Shown here: one piece after another, positions 15,235 to 23,656 of the stretch | Position numbering within the stretch: the first letter of the stretch is position 1 | Layout of the letters: the number at the start of each line of letters is the position of its first letter | NCBI GenBank assembly: GCA_943354555.1 | Contig: CALRCM010000006.1 | Span: 1-37,610, forward strand | Direction of reading: 5' to 3' | DNA: 37,610 bases | From: Candidatus Peribacteria bacterium | Lineage (GTDB): Bacteria; Patescibacteriota; Gracilibacteria; Peribacterales; Peribacteraceae | Translations under genes and position numbers: made by a program | The notes under the pieces: generated by a model | Told to the model about the DNA's origin: nothing | What the model saw: the letters and a program-made list of their open reading frames with translations, nothing else | Databases searched by the model: none

Positions 15235-16257
15235 TTATGACGCCGGAAGACCTTTCCCCAGATACTGAATCCTATTGAGATTGTGCTGCTCATTCGTCTC
15301 TGCGTAGTGAATCTTTCCTTCACGATCGTGCAGATAATACCAGTACTTACTCTCAGCAGGCTTGAGTGATGCGGAGATGCTTGCCAAGCCGGGGCTCGCG
15401 ATTGGGGCAGGAGGAAGTCCACGGAATTTTCTCGTGTTGTAGGGTGAATCCACATTGAGATCACCTGCCGTAATAGTGCCCGTGGGCTTATGGAGAATAT
15501 ACCGAACAGTGGCATCGACCCCGAGCCCCATCTTCTGGTCGAAGCGCTTCCAGAGAATGCCGGCGATTATTGGTCGTTCAGCATCGTTGATAGCCTCTTC
15601 TTCGATGAGCGATGCCATGGTAATGATCTGATGCAAGCTTCTTCCCGATGCTGCAACCTTGTCGCCGGATACATCGATAATCCGTTCGCGGAATGTATGA
15701 AGGAGCCTATACAGGAATTTCTCTACTGAGAATTGGTCTACATTCACAAAGTACGTATCCGGAAAAAGATATCCCTCGGTGCGACCACCGCGGTCCGCCA
15801 GGCCTTCTTTTGTTGGGAGAAAACCGAATTCCTGAAGATCGCATGATTGTACACACTCGAGAAATGATCCGGTTCCGGACAATCCTTTATTCATCAACAA
15901 ACGGTCAATATCACTCACCGTGAATCCTTCGGGAATCGTCACGGCGATTTCCTGTGCCTTTCCATGGAGAAGTGCTTCGATGATGTCTGCTGCACTCATG
16001 GATGGAATGAGAATAAACGTACCGGCCTGCAGTTTTCCGTCGCTACCCATGCGCCGCGCAAGGATGCGAAACGCCAGAGGGGAACGAATCAACCGCTCAC
16101 TATGAAGCACGCGGGCAATCTGTTGTGTGGAACTTCCTGCCTCAATGCGTACAGTGGTGCGACCTTCATCGCCGGAATCCAAAGGAGCTATGGACCAGCG
16201 ATACCAGCCGAAGGAGGCAATGATTACCAGTCCTATGATGATGAGAAATCTGCGCAT
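15235..16257 (-). CDS. mltG: Endolytic murein transglycosylase MltG
   Basis: MltG (YceG-like) cleaves nascent glycan strands in the membrane and sets their length. The protein has 340 residues: one N-terminal membrane anchor (4-17, IIIGLVIIASFGW), a LysM-like part (VRIEAGSSTQQIARVL), then the catalytic domain with EGYLFPDTYF, the active-site glutamate in ASLIEEEA (Glu219) and RGLPPAPIASPG. Everything needed for activity is present. ybaB lies 39 nt upstream on the same strand, but mltG has its own -35/-10 in that gap. The product sits in the cytoplasmic membrane facing outward. Confidence 0.95.
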   Translation of the reverse strand: MRRFLIIIGLVIIASFGWYRWSIAPLDSGDEGRTTVRIEAGSSTQQIARVLHSERLIRSPLAFRILARRMGSDGKLQAGTFILIPSMSAADIIEALLHGKAQEIAVTIPEGFTVSDIDRLLMNKGLSGTGSFLECVQSCDLQEFGFLPTKEGLADRGGRTEGYLFPDTYFVNVDQFSVEKFLYRLLHTFRERIIDVSGDKVAASGRSLHQIITMASLIEEEAINDAERPIIAGILWKRFDQKMGLGVDATVRYILHKPTGTITAGDLNVDSPYNTRKFRGLPPAPIASPGLASISASLKPAESKYWYYLHDREGKIHYAETNEQHNLNRIQYLGKGLPAS

Positions 16258-16267
16258 GTGGAAATGA

Positions 16268-16296
16268 AGACTAAACGAAAATCGGGAAATTGGAAA
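16268..16296 (-). promoter_or_regulatory. Promoter of mltG
   Basis: TTTCCA, 17 nt, TAGTCT, then 10 nt to the ATG. The -35 abuts the ybaB stop codon. Confidence 0.5.
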
Positions 16297-16611
16297 TTAT
16301 GACTGACCCATCCCACGCATTCCCTGCTCTGTGGGCAAACCCATTTCCTTATATACGCCCTGCATTTTCTCTGCAGAGACCACCTGTGCCTTCTTCATGG
16401 CTCTGTTCAAGGCATCCTTGAGAAGAGCAGGGATGCGATCACGTGAAACTTCAGGAGTGATGGTGATGTGAAGAATCTCTTGCTCTCCGGAAACAATGAC
16501 ACTCACGCCGCCAGCTTCGGCTTCCACCTGAATCTTCTGCAAATCCTTCTTCACGCGCTTGGCTTCGCGCTGAAGACGGAACATGTCACGGGCTTGGGAG
16601 AAGGAGACCAT
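16297..16611 (-). CDS. ybaB: YbaB/EbfC nucleoid-associated protein
   Basis: A small DNA-binding protein of the YbaB/EbfC family, 104 residues, the normal size. It shows the family pattern: a basic N-terminal helix (LQREAKRVKKDLQKIQ), a central beta sheet (VSVIVSGEQEILHITI) and a C-terminal helix with LNRAMKKAQVVSAEKM ahead of a Gly/Met-rich tail. Such proteins form tweezer-like dimers that coat DNA and often sit next to dnaX/recR, but here the neighbour is mltG. The ATG at 16611 has TACTCT 6 nt upstream and no Shine-Dalgarno. Confidence 0.9.
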   Translation of the reverse strand: MVSFSQARDMFRLQREAKRVKKDLQKIQVEAEAGGVSVIVSGEQEILHITITPEVSRDRIPALLKDALNRAMKKAQVVSAEKMQGVYKEMGLPTEQGMRGMGQS

Positions 16612-16617
16612 GGCAAC

Positions 16618-16623
16618 AGAGTA
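16618..16623 (-). promoter_or_regulatory. -10 box of ybaB
   Basis: TACTCT in the context CGCTACTCTG, 6 nt before the ATG; the same core occurs before leuS. Confidence 0.5.
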
Positions 16624-16655
16624 GCGACCGGAATGCAGAGAATCTACTGGAATAG

Positions 16656-16731
16656 TGAGGGTTTGCTGGGGTTGCTAAGTTTGCTCGGAACCCAGCAAAC
16701 CTAGCAAACTGAGCTAACCTAGCAAACCTCA
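16656..16731. repeat. GGTTTGCTA-unit inverted repeat (long imperfect hairpin)
   Basis: The left arm (16656-16685) and right arm (16703-16731) are near-perfect reverse complements. Each is built from degenerate 9-nt units such as GGTTTGCTA and AGTTTGCT. It fills the spacer between two divergent genes and would form a stem of nearly 30 bp. Confidence 0.8.
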
Positions 16732-16741
16732 TTGCAGTAAT

Positions 16742-16747
16742 TATTAT
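16742..16747 (+). promoter_or_regulatory. -10 box of the DUF1622 gene
   Basis: TATTAT, 6 nt before the ATG at 16754. The -35 would fall inside the hairpin repeat, so the hairpin may affect this promoter. Confidence 0.45.
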
Positions 16748-16753
16748 GTACAA

Positions 16754-17290
16754 ATGGACATCCTTGTTGTACCCTTCCCCTCCGAGATGACCTTCTCGGA
16801 AATCACATCATCTGCGTCCCCTCTCTCAGGTCTTCTGCATCTACCGCAGGAGTCTTCTCTGCGTGCAGTTTCTCCTATGGTGGAGGCCATCGAATCCAGC
16901 GGACTCATCATGGGACTCGATGCCGTGAGCATCATTATCTCAACGATGATCGGATACGTCGGTGTCCTGATCATGGCCTATGGGTGTGTCCGTGCACTCT
17001 ATGAGTTTCTGATGAGCGGCAAAAACCACGATCATAAGCTCCCCATGATCCGTGTGCACTTAGGTAAGCACCTCGCACTGGGCTTGGAGTTTCTCGTAGG
17101 TAAAGACATCGTCGAGAGCATTGTGCACCCAACATGGGACGATCTCGGCAAACTCGGCGCTATCATCATTCTGCGCACAGTAGTCACGATCTTCCTCAGT
17201 AGAGAACTTAAGGAAGTCGAAGAGGAGCTTAATATCGAGAATAAAGAACTCGCTCTCGAGAAAAAGCGCTTGGGAATGGGAAGGCGGTAA
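16754..17290 (+). CDS. DUF1622-family membrane protein
   Basis: Integral membrane protein of 178 residues, with the DUF1622 pattern: a first membrane helix (about 57-78, VSIIISTMIGYVGVLIMAYG), then VRALYEF, the short motif HLGKHLALGLEFLVGKDIVES, PTWDDLGKLGAIIILRTVVTIFL as the last helix, and a charged coiled-coil C-terminus (KEVEEELNIENKEL). The function of DUF1622 proteins is not known. The first 45 residues are polar and longer than usual for the family. Convergent with the T4SS-type ATPase gene, 3 nt apart. Confidence 0.85.
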   Translation: MDILVVPFPSEMTFSEITSSASPLSGLLHLPQESSLRAVSPMVEAIESSGLIMGLDAVSIIISTMIGYVGVLIMAYGCVRALYEFLMSGKNHDHKLPMIRVHLGKHLALGLEFLVGKDIVESIVHPTWDDLGKLGAIIILRTVVTIFLSRELKEVEEELNIENKELALEKKRLGMGRR

Positions 17291-17293
17291 GTT

Positions 17294-19897
17294 CTAGCGC
17301 ACAATACCAATTCTGTCTTCTATTTCTTGATTGACAAACACCTTTTTACGTCCATATTTCATGCGGCTGTACTCCTTGATGAGTGCGGCAAGCTTTTCGT
17401 TGCGTTCGCTCTCGTCGTAGATCGTCTGCATGGAGAAAGGACGTGAAGTGATGTTATTGATGTTCAATTTGCAATAGCAACTGAAGTTCGGGATGCCGAT
17501 GACATCCTGATCCGAGATAACAGGTGCCATTTCTTTCGCCATATACTCTGCATCATCCGCACCGATCTTGAAACTCATGATCGACCCAACGTTACCGAAG
17601 ACAGCATCGCGCATCTTAGAGCTGGCCTGACCATAGGCTTCTGTCTTTCCCGTAAGCTGACTGATGTACTGATGCGCCATGATGAGGCCAAGCTCATACT
17701 TGCGGGCCTCGGAAAGAATCGTCGCAAACGCATCGGTGACGAAGTTCTGGAACTCGTCGACGTAGAGGTAGAAGCGGCGGCGCTGCGCACGGGGCATATC
17801 TGCTCTACTCATGGCGGCCATATTCACCTTATTCACGAAAATCAGTCCAAGGAGCTGCGCATTCATATCACCGATCTTTCCCTTGCTGAGGTTCACGAGG
17901 AGCACTTTCCCCGTATCCATAACCTCCCGGATGTTGAAAGCTGATTTCGGCTGTCCGATGATATTACGCATCGTAGTATTGGTGATGAACGGTCCGAACT
18001 TCGAGCTGAAGTACGGAATCATTTCCTCTTTTTCTCTGGCACCAGTCTTTGCGATTTCATGCTCCCAGAAACTGCGGACAACAACGTTTTTACATTTTGC
18101 GACTTTGTACTTCTGAAATTCCTCGTCGACGAACATTCTCGGCACATCAATGAGCGTCGCCCCTTCCTCCTCATCATCCATGAGTGTGAGACAGCCATTG
18201 CGGAAGTAATGCTGGATGCGCGGACCGAAGATCTCGTTACCGAAGAGCTTGATGAAGATCTCCATCGCATCGAGCGATGCGCGGTCTTTCTCCTCTGGAG
18301 TCTTGGCCTCAAGAAGATTCAATCCCATCGGTCGGTCATTATCAGAAGGGTCGAAGAGAATGATATCTTTTGCACGCTCCTTCGGTGTGTGTGCGAGAGC
18401 ATCTTCGATAAGGTCTCCGTGCGGATCGACGATGCAGAGACCATCGCCGTTTTTTATGTCCTGCCGACTCATCCAGCTTACGAGTGATGACTTTCCACAA
18501 CCGGATTTTCCGATGATGTACTGATGACGCGTACGATCCGATCCCTTGAAGTAAATGGGTGTTTCAACAGCACGATAGCGGTTGTAGCCAAGGAGAACGC
18601 CTTCAGTGGTAATATCCGGAGGTGGGGGCAATACGCGGTAGCCGATCCACTGGATGATGGGGATCTTGTTGTAGCGGCTGTCGGGGAAGTGAAAGAGTCC
18701 GGCGAGCTCTTTCTCCACGAGCATACAGTCCGAATGCACATAACAATTCGTCCGATTCTTCCAGAGCCACCGGATGATCGGACCATTAAGTATGTGCGGA
18801 AGAAAGGGGAGGATCATGCGTTTGTTCACAAGAACGTTGCCGTACAAATCCTTGAATGCGTTGAAGGCAACCTGGATGTTGTTGGTAAGCTCAAGTGCTC
18901 TCTGCGGTACTTTGGAAGAAGCCATAATACGGATCGAAGCATGATAGAAACTCATGCCGGCTTTTTCAGCCATGCGCTTGTAGAGGTCTTCCTCAGGCTG
19001 CACCATACGGACGAAAGAATCTCCGCCACTCGCACCTGGGGCGTTGGTCTTTTTACCCGTAGCAAACTCCGAAAATCCGGAGAGAAGAAAGCCGAGGATC
19101 GGAATGCTCGCAAACGTGCTATGCTTTCTTCCTTTGAAACCCGAAGAGGCAGCTAGCTTTGCCTTGGTGTTCCACCTCTTGCGGATTGCCGGTGTCAGGA
19201 CAATTTGAATGGCAGCTACTTCATCGCGTTCCATTTTTGAAAGAACGTTTGCGAGACCATTCAGCGGATCGTCCTGCATAAGATCATACGTACGCAGCGG
19301 ATACATGAATCCTCGCTGAAACTTCAGATAGTAACCGACGAGGCGATATCCCTTGGGTTGCACTTCAGGAGTCTTCTCGAGAGAAACCTCGGCATCCGGG
19401 TAAAATGCGGTGATCTGCTTCTCGACGATGGATACGAGCTTGGGATGCGTGACAACAAAGAATGTAAGTTGCCCCTTATCCACATACATCTCAAAACTCA
19501 CGCGAATGTCACGAGTGATCCAGAAGTGAAGCGTCTGCCAGAAGTCGAGATTACGCACTTCCCACAGAGCACGGTAGAGCTGCTCCATCGAAGCGATCTT
19601 TTCCTTGAAATCTTTTTCTGTTCTCTTCTCCTGATCGAGCTTCGTATCGGAACGCGGGAGGATAACCTTCATGGAAACAAGTTTTCTGCTCCTCAACTGC
19701 GCATAGGAAAATCTACAAAGACGTTTGAAAATAGAAAGAACAAGAAGTGCTGATGTACCAAAAATCAAACGGTCAACCGGATCAACCATAAACCACTCCC
19801 ATACATCTACCCAGATGCTGGCATTGACCACGGTTGTTCCCGCAGCGACGGCGAGCAGGAGAATCGGCCAGAAGAGGACACGGAGGAATACGAGCAC
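17294..19897 (-). CDS. VirB4/TraG-type T4SS-like ATPase with N-terminal membrane anchor
   Basis: A large AAA+ protein of the VirD4/TraG/VirB4 group, 867 residues. Two membrane helices open it (about 2-25 and 43-57). Residues 75-430 are a poorly conserved N-terminal domain. The motor domain has Walker A GKSGCGKSS (463-471), VDPHGDLIE (490-498) and Walker B FYLYVDEFQNF (Asp714-Glu715), followed by AHQYISQL. All catalytic motifs are present. Such proteins pump DNA or protein through conjugation-like machines or drive type IV pilus-like assembly; in CPR they often accompany VirB2-like pilins and PKD proteins, as found at 23657-26473 here. The start is GTG at 19897 with an extended -10 TATAAT upstream. 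Confidence 0.88.
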   Translation of the reverse strand: MLVFLRVLFWPILLLAVAAGTTVVNASIWVDVWEWFMVDPVDRLIFGTSALLVLSIFKRLCRFSYAQLRSRKLVSMKVILPRSDTKLDQEKRTEKDFKEKIASMEQLYRALWEVRNLDFWQTLHFWITRDIRVSFEMYVDKGQLTFFVVTHPKLVSIVEKQITAFYPDAEVSLEKTPEVQPKGYRLVGYYLKFQRGFMYPLRTYDLMQDDPLNGLANVLSKMERDEVAAIQIVLTPAIRKRWNTKAKLAASSGFKGRKHSTFASIPILGFLLSGFSEFATGKKTNAPGASGGDSFVRMVQPEEDLYKRMAEKAGMSFYHASIRIMASSKVPQRALELTNNIQVAFNAFKDLYGNVLVNKRMILPFLPHILNGPIIRWLWKNRTNCYVHSDCMLVEKELAGLFHFPDSRYNKIPIIQWIGYRVLPPPPDITTEGVLLGYNRYRAVETPIYFKGSDRTRHQYIIGKSGCGKSSLVSWMSRQDIKNGDGLCIVDPHGDLIEDALAHTPKERAKDIILFDPSDNDRPMGLNLLEAKTPEEKDRASLDAMEIFIKLFGNEIFGPRIQHYFRNGCLTLMDDEEEGATLIDVPRMFVDEEFQKYKVAKCKNVVVRSFWEHEIAKTGAREKEEMIPYFSSKFGPFITNTTMRNIIGQPKSAFNIREVMDTGKVLLVNLSKGKIGDMNAQLLGLIFVNKVNMAAMSRADMPRAQRRRFYLYVDEFQNFVTDAFATILSEARKYELGLIMAHQYISQLTGKTEAYGQASSKMRDAVFGNVGSIMSFKIGADDAEYMAKEMAPVISDQDVIGIPNFSCYCKLNINNITSRPFSMQTIYDESERNEKLAALIKEYSRMKYGRKKVFVNQEIEDRIGIVR

Positions 19898-19908
19898 GGT
19901 ATCTCATG

Positions 19909-19917
19909 ATTATACCA
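19909..19917 (-). promoter_or_regulatory. Extended -10 promoter of the T4SS-type ATPase gene
   Basis: TGG-TATAAT, 11 nt before the GTG start. Confidence 0.55.
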
Positions 19918-19926
19918 AAGAAACGC

Positions 19927-20982
19927 CTATTGCTCCAGAGCATCGGAAGCACAATCCACAGCGTTCATCCGCATTTCACGTCTGCGACCTTCGGTGGAAG
20001 CAAATTGGAAGACATATCTACCCGGAGTGGATGGCGTGAAGCCAAAAAACTCATCGGGATGCACCCAATCTTGGACCCGGACGACCGTTCCATCCGGATA
20101 CGTAATACCTCGAACGACAAACCATCGGTTGGCCTTCAGAGTGAGTGATTTACCCGTTTGCCACTGATGTGGTACTCCTCGCTGGAAACGAACATCTTTC
20201 GTAATACGCTGCTGAAAGCGTAATCGCTCACCACACCCCTCAACGAGAGCAATGTCGCCAAGGCGTTCGAAGCGGGCTCGCAGTAGGCCTTGCGACCGCG
20301 GAGCGATCATCGTAAATGCAGCGACGCTGAGATCCATATCACGACCGTCAATGTACGGCCCACGATCGTTGATGCGCACGGTCACGCTTTTGTCATTGTC
20401 GATATTCGTAACCTTCACAAGAGTGTTATGAGGAAAGCTCCTGTGGGCAGCCGTAATCGCATGCATATCAAATGTCTCTCCAAACGCCGTACCGTCGCCA
20501 TGAAATTCCTCACCGTACATGCTCACTTCATGCACCTCATCGCGCAGCAGGGAATCGAGTTTGCTCATGAGGAAGAGTAGTTCTTCCTGAGAGGCTACAA
20601 TAGCCGAGATATCGCTTCCTGAAGCAACAATCGGATACCTGACCATCAGAGCAGACACATGTTCCTTCTGCATATCCGGAAGCTCAGCAACATTACGGGT
20701 ACGGTAGAGCCAGAGCAATGCATCGCCGAGTACCAGTGTGTCCTCAGGGCGAAATGCATCTTCGTCATCAAGTACACCACGGTTCTTTGCATAGGTAATT
20801 TCCTGAAATCCTCTCTCTCCATCAATGACATCTGTGAATGGTACCTCCCGCATAGCAAATGCAGGCCGTTGAATACTCTGCCAGAGCAGCAAAAAACCTT
20901 CGCGGCGCGAGATGCCGTCTGCAGCATACGCAGAGGGAATGCTGACAATTAGAATGAAAAGCGCGGCTACAATATTTCTCAC
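19927..20982 (-). CDS. Secreted SLH-like / RlpA-like double-psi beta-barrel protein
   Basis: Secreted wall protein, 351 residues. A signal peptide ends near Ala-Tyr-Ala-Ala (about 20). Residues about 25-95 look like an S-layer-homology repeat (PFTDVIDGERGFQEITYA, GVLDDEDAFRPEDTL). A helical linker leads to an RlpA-like double-psi barrel at about 155-235 (SMYGEEFHGDGTAFGETF and VRINDRGPYIDGRDMDLS). The C-terminal 100 residues are beta-rich and unassigned. RlpA proteins cleave or bind denuded glycan strands at the septum. The start is the GTG at 20982; GAGGAT upstream looks like a Shine-Dalgarno but fits better as a -10 box with TTGAGA 17 bp before it. It follows the 3D-domain protein gene in the same direction. 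Confidence 0.85.
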   Translation of the reverse strand: MRNIVAALFILIVSIPSAYAADGISRREGFLLLWQSIQRPAFAMREVPFTDVIDGERGFQEITYAKNRGVLDDEDAFRPEDTLVLGDALLWLYRTRNVAELPDMQKEHVSALMVRYPIVASGSDISAIVASQEELLFLMSKLDSLLRDEVHEVSMYGEEFHGDGTAFGETFDMHAITAAHRSFPHNTLVKVTNIDNDKSVTVRINDRGPYIDGRDMDLSVAAFTMIAPRSQGLLRARFERLGDIALVEGCGERLRFQQRITKDVRFQRGVPHQWQTGKSLTLKANRWFVVRGITYPDGTVVRVQDWVHPDEFFGFTPSTPGRYVFQFASTEGRRREMRMNAVDCASDALEQ

Positions 20983-20988
20983 GAAAGC

Positions 20989-21017
20989 ATCCTCTCATCC
21001 AGTGGAAAAATTCTCAA
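20989..21017 (-). promoter_or_regulatory. Promoter of the RlpA-like gene
   Basis: TTGAGA (5 of 6 to consensus), 17 nt, GAGGAT, then 6 nt to the GTG. Confidence 0.45.
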
Positions 21018-21058
21018 TTGCATGTTCTGAGTAGAGCCTGTCTTGAACGCTGTTGAAG

Positions 21059-21096
21059 GATGCGAAGCCCTACGAAGCTCCTTAGAGCGAAGGGGG
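21059..21096. repeat. GCGAAG/TACGAAG-type degenerate repeat in spacer
   Basis: GCGAAGCCC, ACGAAGCTC and GCGAAGGGG follow one another with spacing of about 11-17 nt, in the 129-nt spacer between two wall-protein genes. It looks like a dispersed intergenic element rather than a promoter. Confidence 0.4.
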
Positions 21097-21111
21097 GTCA
21101 ATTTTCTATTT

Positions 21112-22482
21112 CTACAGTGTTTTCCATCCTTCCGCACGCACCAATCGATAGGCTTCCAGGCGCTCTTCTTTTCGAAGGGACTGCAGCGTCTCTGGTCCCA
21201 CTGATCCAGCTCCATCACTTGTGGAATCTGTAACAATGCCTTTCTCAATCTGATAGCTCAGAACCGCATCCCTTGTAAGAGCTCCGAAGTTCGCATTGAT
21301 CTTTTCCGATGGAAAATACCCACGATCGGAAAGCAAATGCTGCAAAAGCTTTACGCGAGGGCCCGTATGCCCGATGGCGAGAAATGCATCGATATTCGTT
21401 CCGCGTTCGTCCATAAGCTTTTCTACAGCACGCATGGCGAGATATTTGTCTGCACGGCGCATGACCAGTGCGTGATTCCACGCATGACTCAGTGCACGCC
21501 GCGTTACTGGCCCGATGCGTCCTGCACCCGGATCAATAGCGGTTCCGACAAGGCCTTTGTCCTGCTGAAAATGCAGGATGGCATTGAGCAACGTCAGAGA
21601 GTACGCACCATCCGTCCGGCCCTCGTAGTACCCAAGAAAACGAAGAATGCGCTGCGCATGAGCGGTACTACTCCCCGATGCCCCCTGTTCAATGGTGCCA
21701 TCAATGGAGAGATCCGACCCAAGGCGTTTTTCTGCTGCGAGCAAATACGCAGCCGTTTTCTCCGTGAGAAGATCTGACGGTTCATCGATAGCATAATCTG
21801 TAATGAATGCCGCAAGCGCGTCTTGCGTTTCAGATCCAAAGTACCCGCTGGTCTTCTGGGAAAAGTACCCAGCGCTGCGAAGATGATCCTGCAGGATTGC
21901 TGCAGAGAGATTACGGTCACCGAGTGCAGGAGCAAGCGCGAGAAGATTTTCGGTCTCTACACCAAAAGGGACGAGGCGTTCCATGGGAGAAGGAAGGCGT
22001 GCAAGATTGAAATCATTTGCCGGTTGACGTGAACCAAGTGGATACACCCTACCCGAGATCTTCTGGACGCCGAATGCAAGTGCGCGTGCGAGCCCTTCCT
22101 CCCCTTCTCCCACCCAGATATCGAGACGATGTGCTCCGGAGTCCAGTACCTGAATAGCACCGCCGCGATCGTGCACGGTGAGCGTACCAAGTCCGGGAAG
22201 CTCCACGCGTGTCCCGAATGTGTATGCAGAAGGTGCTGCAAGCATGCCGGGGTAGACCTTCGTTCCATCGGCTGCGGTATGACCTTCGCCATTGAGAATA
22301 CGATCTGCCAGTAATCCACCACGCACGTAGCAACACTGACCGGGAACCGGCGAGTAGTAGGCAGTGATGATGAACTCCTGCATGTAGGGTGCCGTCGGAT
22401 CCGAACCAACGACATTGTACGGCGCAATGAGCGCTATGAGCGCAACGACGATACGAATGCGAAGAGGGGTTTTTGTGTGCAT
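21112..22482 (-). CDS. Secreted 3D-domain protein with three peptidoglycan-binding domains
   Basis: Secreted wall enzyme of 456 residues. Signal peptide 1-27 (RIVVALIALIAPYNVVGS). A 3D (double-psi barrel) domain at about 30-145 carries the family core VHDRGGAI and RLDIWVGEGEEG. Three PG_binding_1-type repeats follow: about 190-240 (LQDHLRSAGYF, DALAAF), 275-340 (AQRILRFLGYYEG, GPVTRRAL) and 370-440 (LQHLLSDRGYFPS, VGPETLQSL). 3D proteins of this kind (Rpf/MltA-like fold) act on peptidoglycan, probably as lytic transglycosylases. Start: the ATG at 22482, because TAGTAT lies 8 nt upstream with a -35 at 17 bp; an in-frame TTG at 22500 would include that box. Confidence 0.88.
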   Translation of the reverse strand: MHTKTPLRIRIVVALIALIAPYNVVGSDPTAPYMQEFIITAYYSPVPGQCCYVRGGLLADRILNGEGHTAADGTKVYPGMLAAPSAYTFGTRVELPGLGTLTVHDRGGAIQVLDSGAHRLDIWVGEGEEGLARALAFGVQKISGRVYPLGSRQPANDFNLARLPSPMERLVPFGVETENLLALAPALGDRNLSAAILQDHLRSAGYFSQKTSGYFGSETQDALAAFITDYAIDEPSDLLTEKTAAYLLAAEKRLGSDLSIDGTIEQGASGSSTAHAQRILRFLGYYEGRTDGAYSLTLLNAILHFQQDKGLVGTAIDPGAGRIGPVTRRALSHAWNHALVMRRADKYLAMRAVEKLMDERGTNIDAFLAIGHTGPRVKLLQHLLSDRGYFPSEKINANFGALTRDAVLSYQIEKGIVTDSTSDGAGSVGPETLQSLRKEERLEAYRLVRAEGWKTL

Positions 22483-22490
22483 TTCCTTTA

Positions 22491-22519
22491 ATACTATCAA
22501 ATTTTCAGTGGATTGTCTG
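22491..22519 (-). promoter_or_regulatory. Promoter of the 3D-domain gene
   Basis: CAGACA, 17 nt, TAGTAT, then 8 nt to the ATG at 22482. Confidence 0.55.
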
Positions 22520-22525
22520 TGTACT

Positions 22526-23521
22526 TTACTTCACAACAATCTCCTCTTCCACCCGCATACCGAAGCGCCCCGGAAAGTACACACCAGGCTCAATCGTGAT
22601 GATTTCTCCTTTGAGGAGTTTTTGATCAGGCGCTTTCTGCGAAAGCGTCACCCCCTCATGAATATCGAGTCCTACTCCATGACCGAGTGCATGACAGAAG
22701 AATTTCTCGTAACCGTATTTCCCGAGAACTTCACGCGCGATGGTATCAAGAGAGCGAACAGACACGCCAGGTTTGATCGCTGCAATGGCCGCATCCTTCG
22801 CTTCGCAAACGGCTTGAAATACTCTTTTCTGCAAAGGAGTCGGTTTGCCCGTAAAAAAGACCGCGCTTTGGTCCGCACAGTATCCGCGAACCTTTGCGCC
22901 GCAATCGATCTGCACGATATGCCCCTTTTTAAGGAGCCGGCTTCCGGGCTTATGGTGTGGAGAGCTTGTGTTTGTACCAAAGGCAACGATGGGATCGAAG
23001 GCCATACCATCAGCCCCAAGTTCTCTCGCCCAGACCTGCAGCTGCCAAGCGAGATCAATCTCGCGTATGGGTCGCTTCAGAAGTGATGGAACCCGCCGGA
23101 TCATTTCACGGGTGATGCGCTGGGCTTTTTGAAAGCGTGCAATCTCCTCGCTGTCTTTGCTACGGCGAAACTGCGCGACAATCCCGGATGTATGAACAAA
23201 TTTTGTATTCTTAAATTTTCTCTTCCATTTGCGGAACCTCTCAATGCTCAATCCCTCCTCTTCAATGGCACATATGCGGATACGCTTCATCATGGATTCG
23301 ATGGCAGCACTATCTGAAACGACGATACCCGAGTACACATTCCTCTCCGCAACTTCCCTGTAACGACTGTCGGTAAAGAGCGTCATGCGCTTGGGTTCTA
23401 CCAAGAGTAGTGCAGAGCTCATCTGGAGCCCTGTGAGAAAGCGAATGTTTGTGAGGTCACTTACGAGGAATGCTGGGGCGCAAGCAGCATCGAGAAGTGT
23501 GGAAGGACGCTTGGGACGCAT
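22526..23521 (-). CDS. M24 aminopeptidase (Xaa-Pro dipeptidase/aminopeptidase type)
   Basis: Cytoplasmic metallopeptidase of the M24 pita-bread fold, 331 residues from the ATG at 23521. The N-terminal creatinase-like domain (1-120) is followed by the catalytic domain with all five metal ligands: Asp206 (IDCGAK), Asp217 (CADQS), His281 (LGHGVGLDIHE), Glu311 (TIEPGVY) and Glu325 (RVEEEIVV). This makes it an Xaa-Pro aminopeptidase or dipeptidase, probably used to finish peptide degradation. The open frame extends upstream to 23704 through the octamer array, but that stretch is repeat DNA and the family start is at MRPKRPSTLLD. TATCCT lies 6 nt before the ATG. Confidence 0.92.
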   Translation of the reverse strand: MRPKRPSTLLDAACAPAFLVSDLTNIRFLTGLQMSSALLLVEPKRMTLFTDSRYREVAERNVYSGIVVSDSAAIESMMKRIRICAIEEEGLSIERFRKWKRKFKNTKFVHTSGIVAQFRRSKDSEEIARFQKAQRITREMIRRVPSLLKRPIREIDLAWQLQVWARELGADGMAFDPIVAFGTNTSSPHHKPGSRLLKKGHIVQIDCGAKVRGYCADQSAVFFTGKPTPLQKRVFQAVCEAKDAAIAAIKPGVSVRSLDTIAREVLGKYGYEKFFCHALGHGVGLDIHEGVTLSQKAPDQKLLKGEIITIEPGVYFPGRFGMRVEEEIVVK

Positions 23522-23527
23522 GGACAG

Positions 23528-23533
23528 AGGATA
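23528..23533 (-). promoter_or_regulatory. -10 box of the M24 peptidase gene
   Basis: TATCCT, 6 nt before the ATG at 23521; no clear -35. Confidence 0.4.
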
Positions 23534-23540
23534 ATGGATT

Positions 23541-23616
23541 GACCGAATAAGGGAATACGGGAGTACGGGAGTAAGCGAATACGCGAATACGCGTACTCCC
23601 GTATTCCCGTACTCGT
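23541..23616. repeat. Octamer array with 17-bp inverted repeat
   Basis: Six forward 8-nt units (like GGAATACG, GGAGTACG, CGAATACG) are followed by three inverted ones. GGGAATACGGGAGTACG at 23551-23567 pairs perfectly with 23592-23608. The array lies between divergent genes, just upstream of the pilin promoter. Confidence 0.85.
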
Positions 23617-23620
23617 GATA

Positions 23621-23649
23621 TTGCCTCAAATCCTGAAATCTGCTATCAT
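23621..23649 (+). promoter_or_regulatory. Promoter of the pilin-PKD operon
   Basis: TTGCCT, 17 nt, TATCAT with TGC before it, then 7 nt to the ATG at 23657. An ATG at 23651 is only 1 nt from the box, so 23657 is preferred. Confidence 0.65.
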
Positions 23650-23656
23650 TATGGGA

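Noticed and set aside
20983-20994. GAGGA before the RlpA-like gene as a Shine-Dalgarno sequence
   Set aside because: It coincides with a -10 hexamer 17 bp from TTGAGA and 6 nt from the GTG, the same layout as the other genes; a true ribosome binding site would need a transcript starting further upstream.
12096-23616. CRISPR array
   Set aside because: The repeated units are 8-9 nt and contiguous, with no spacers of constant length and no cas genes.
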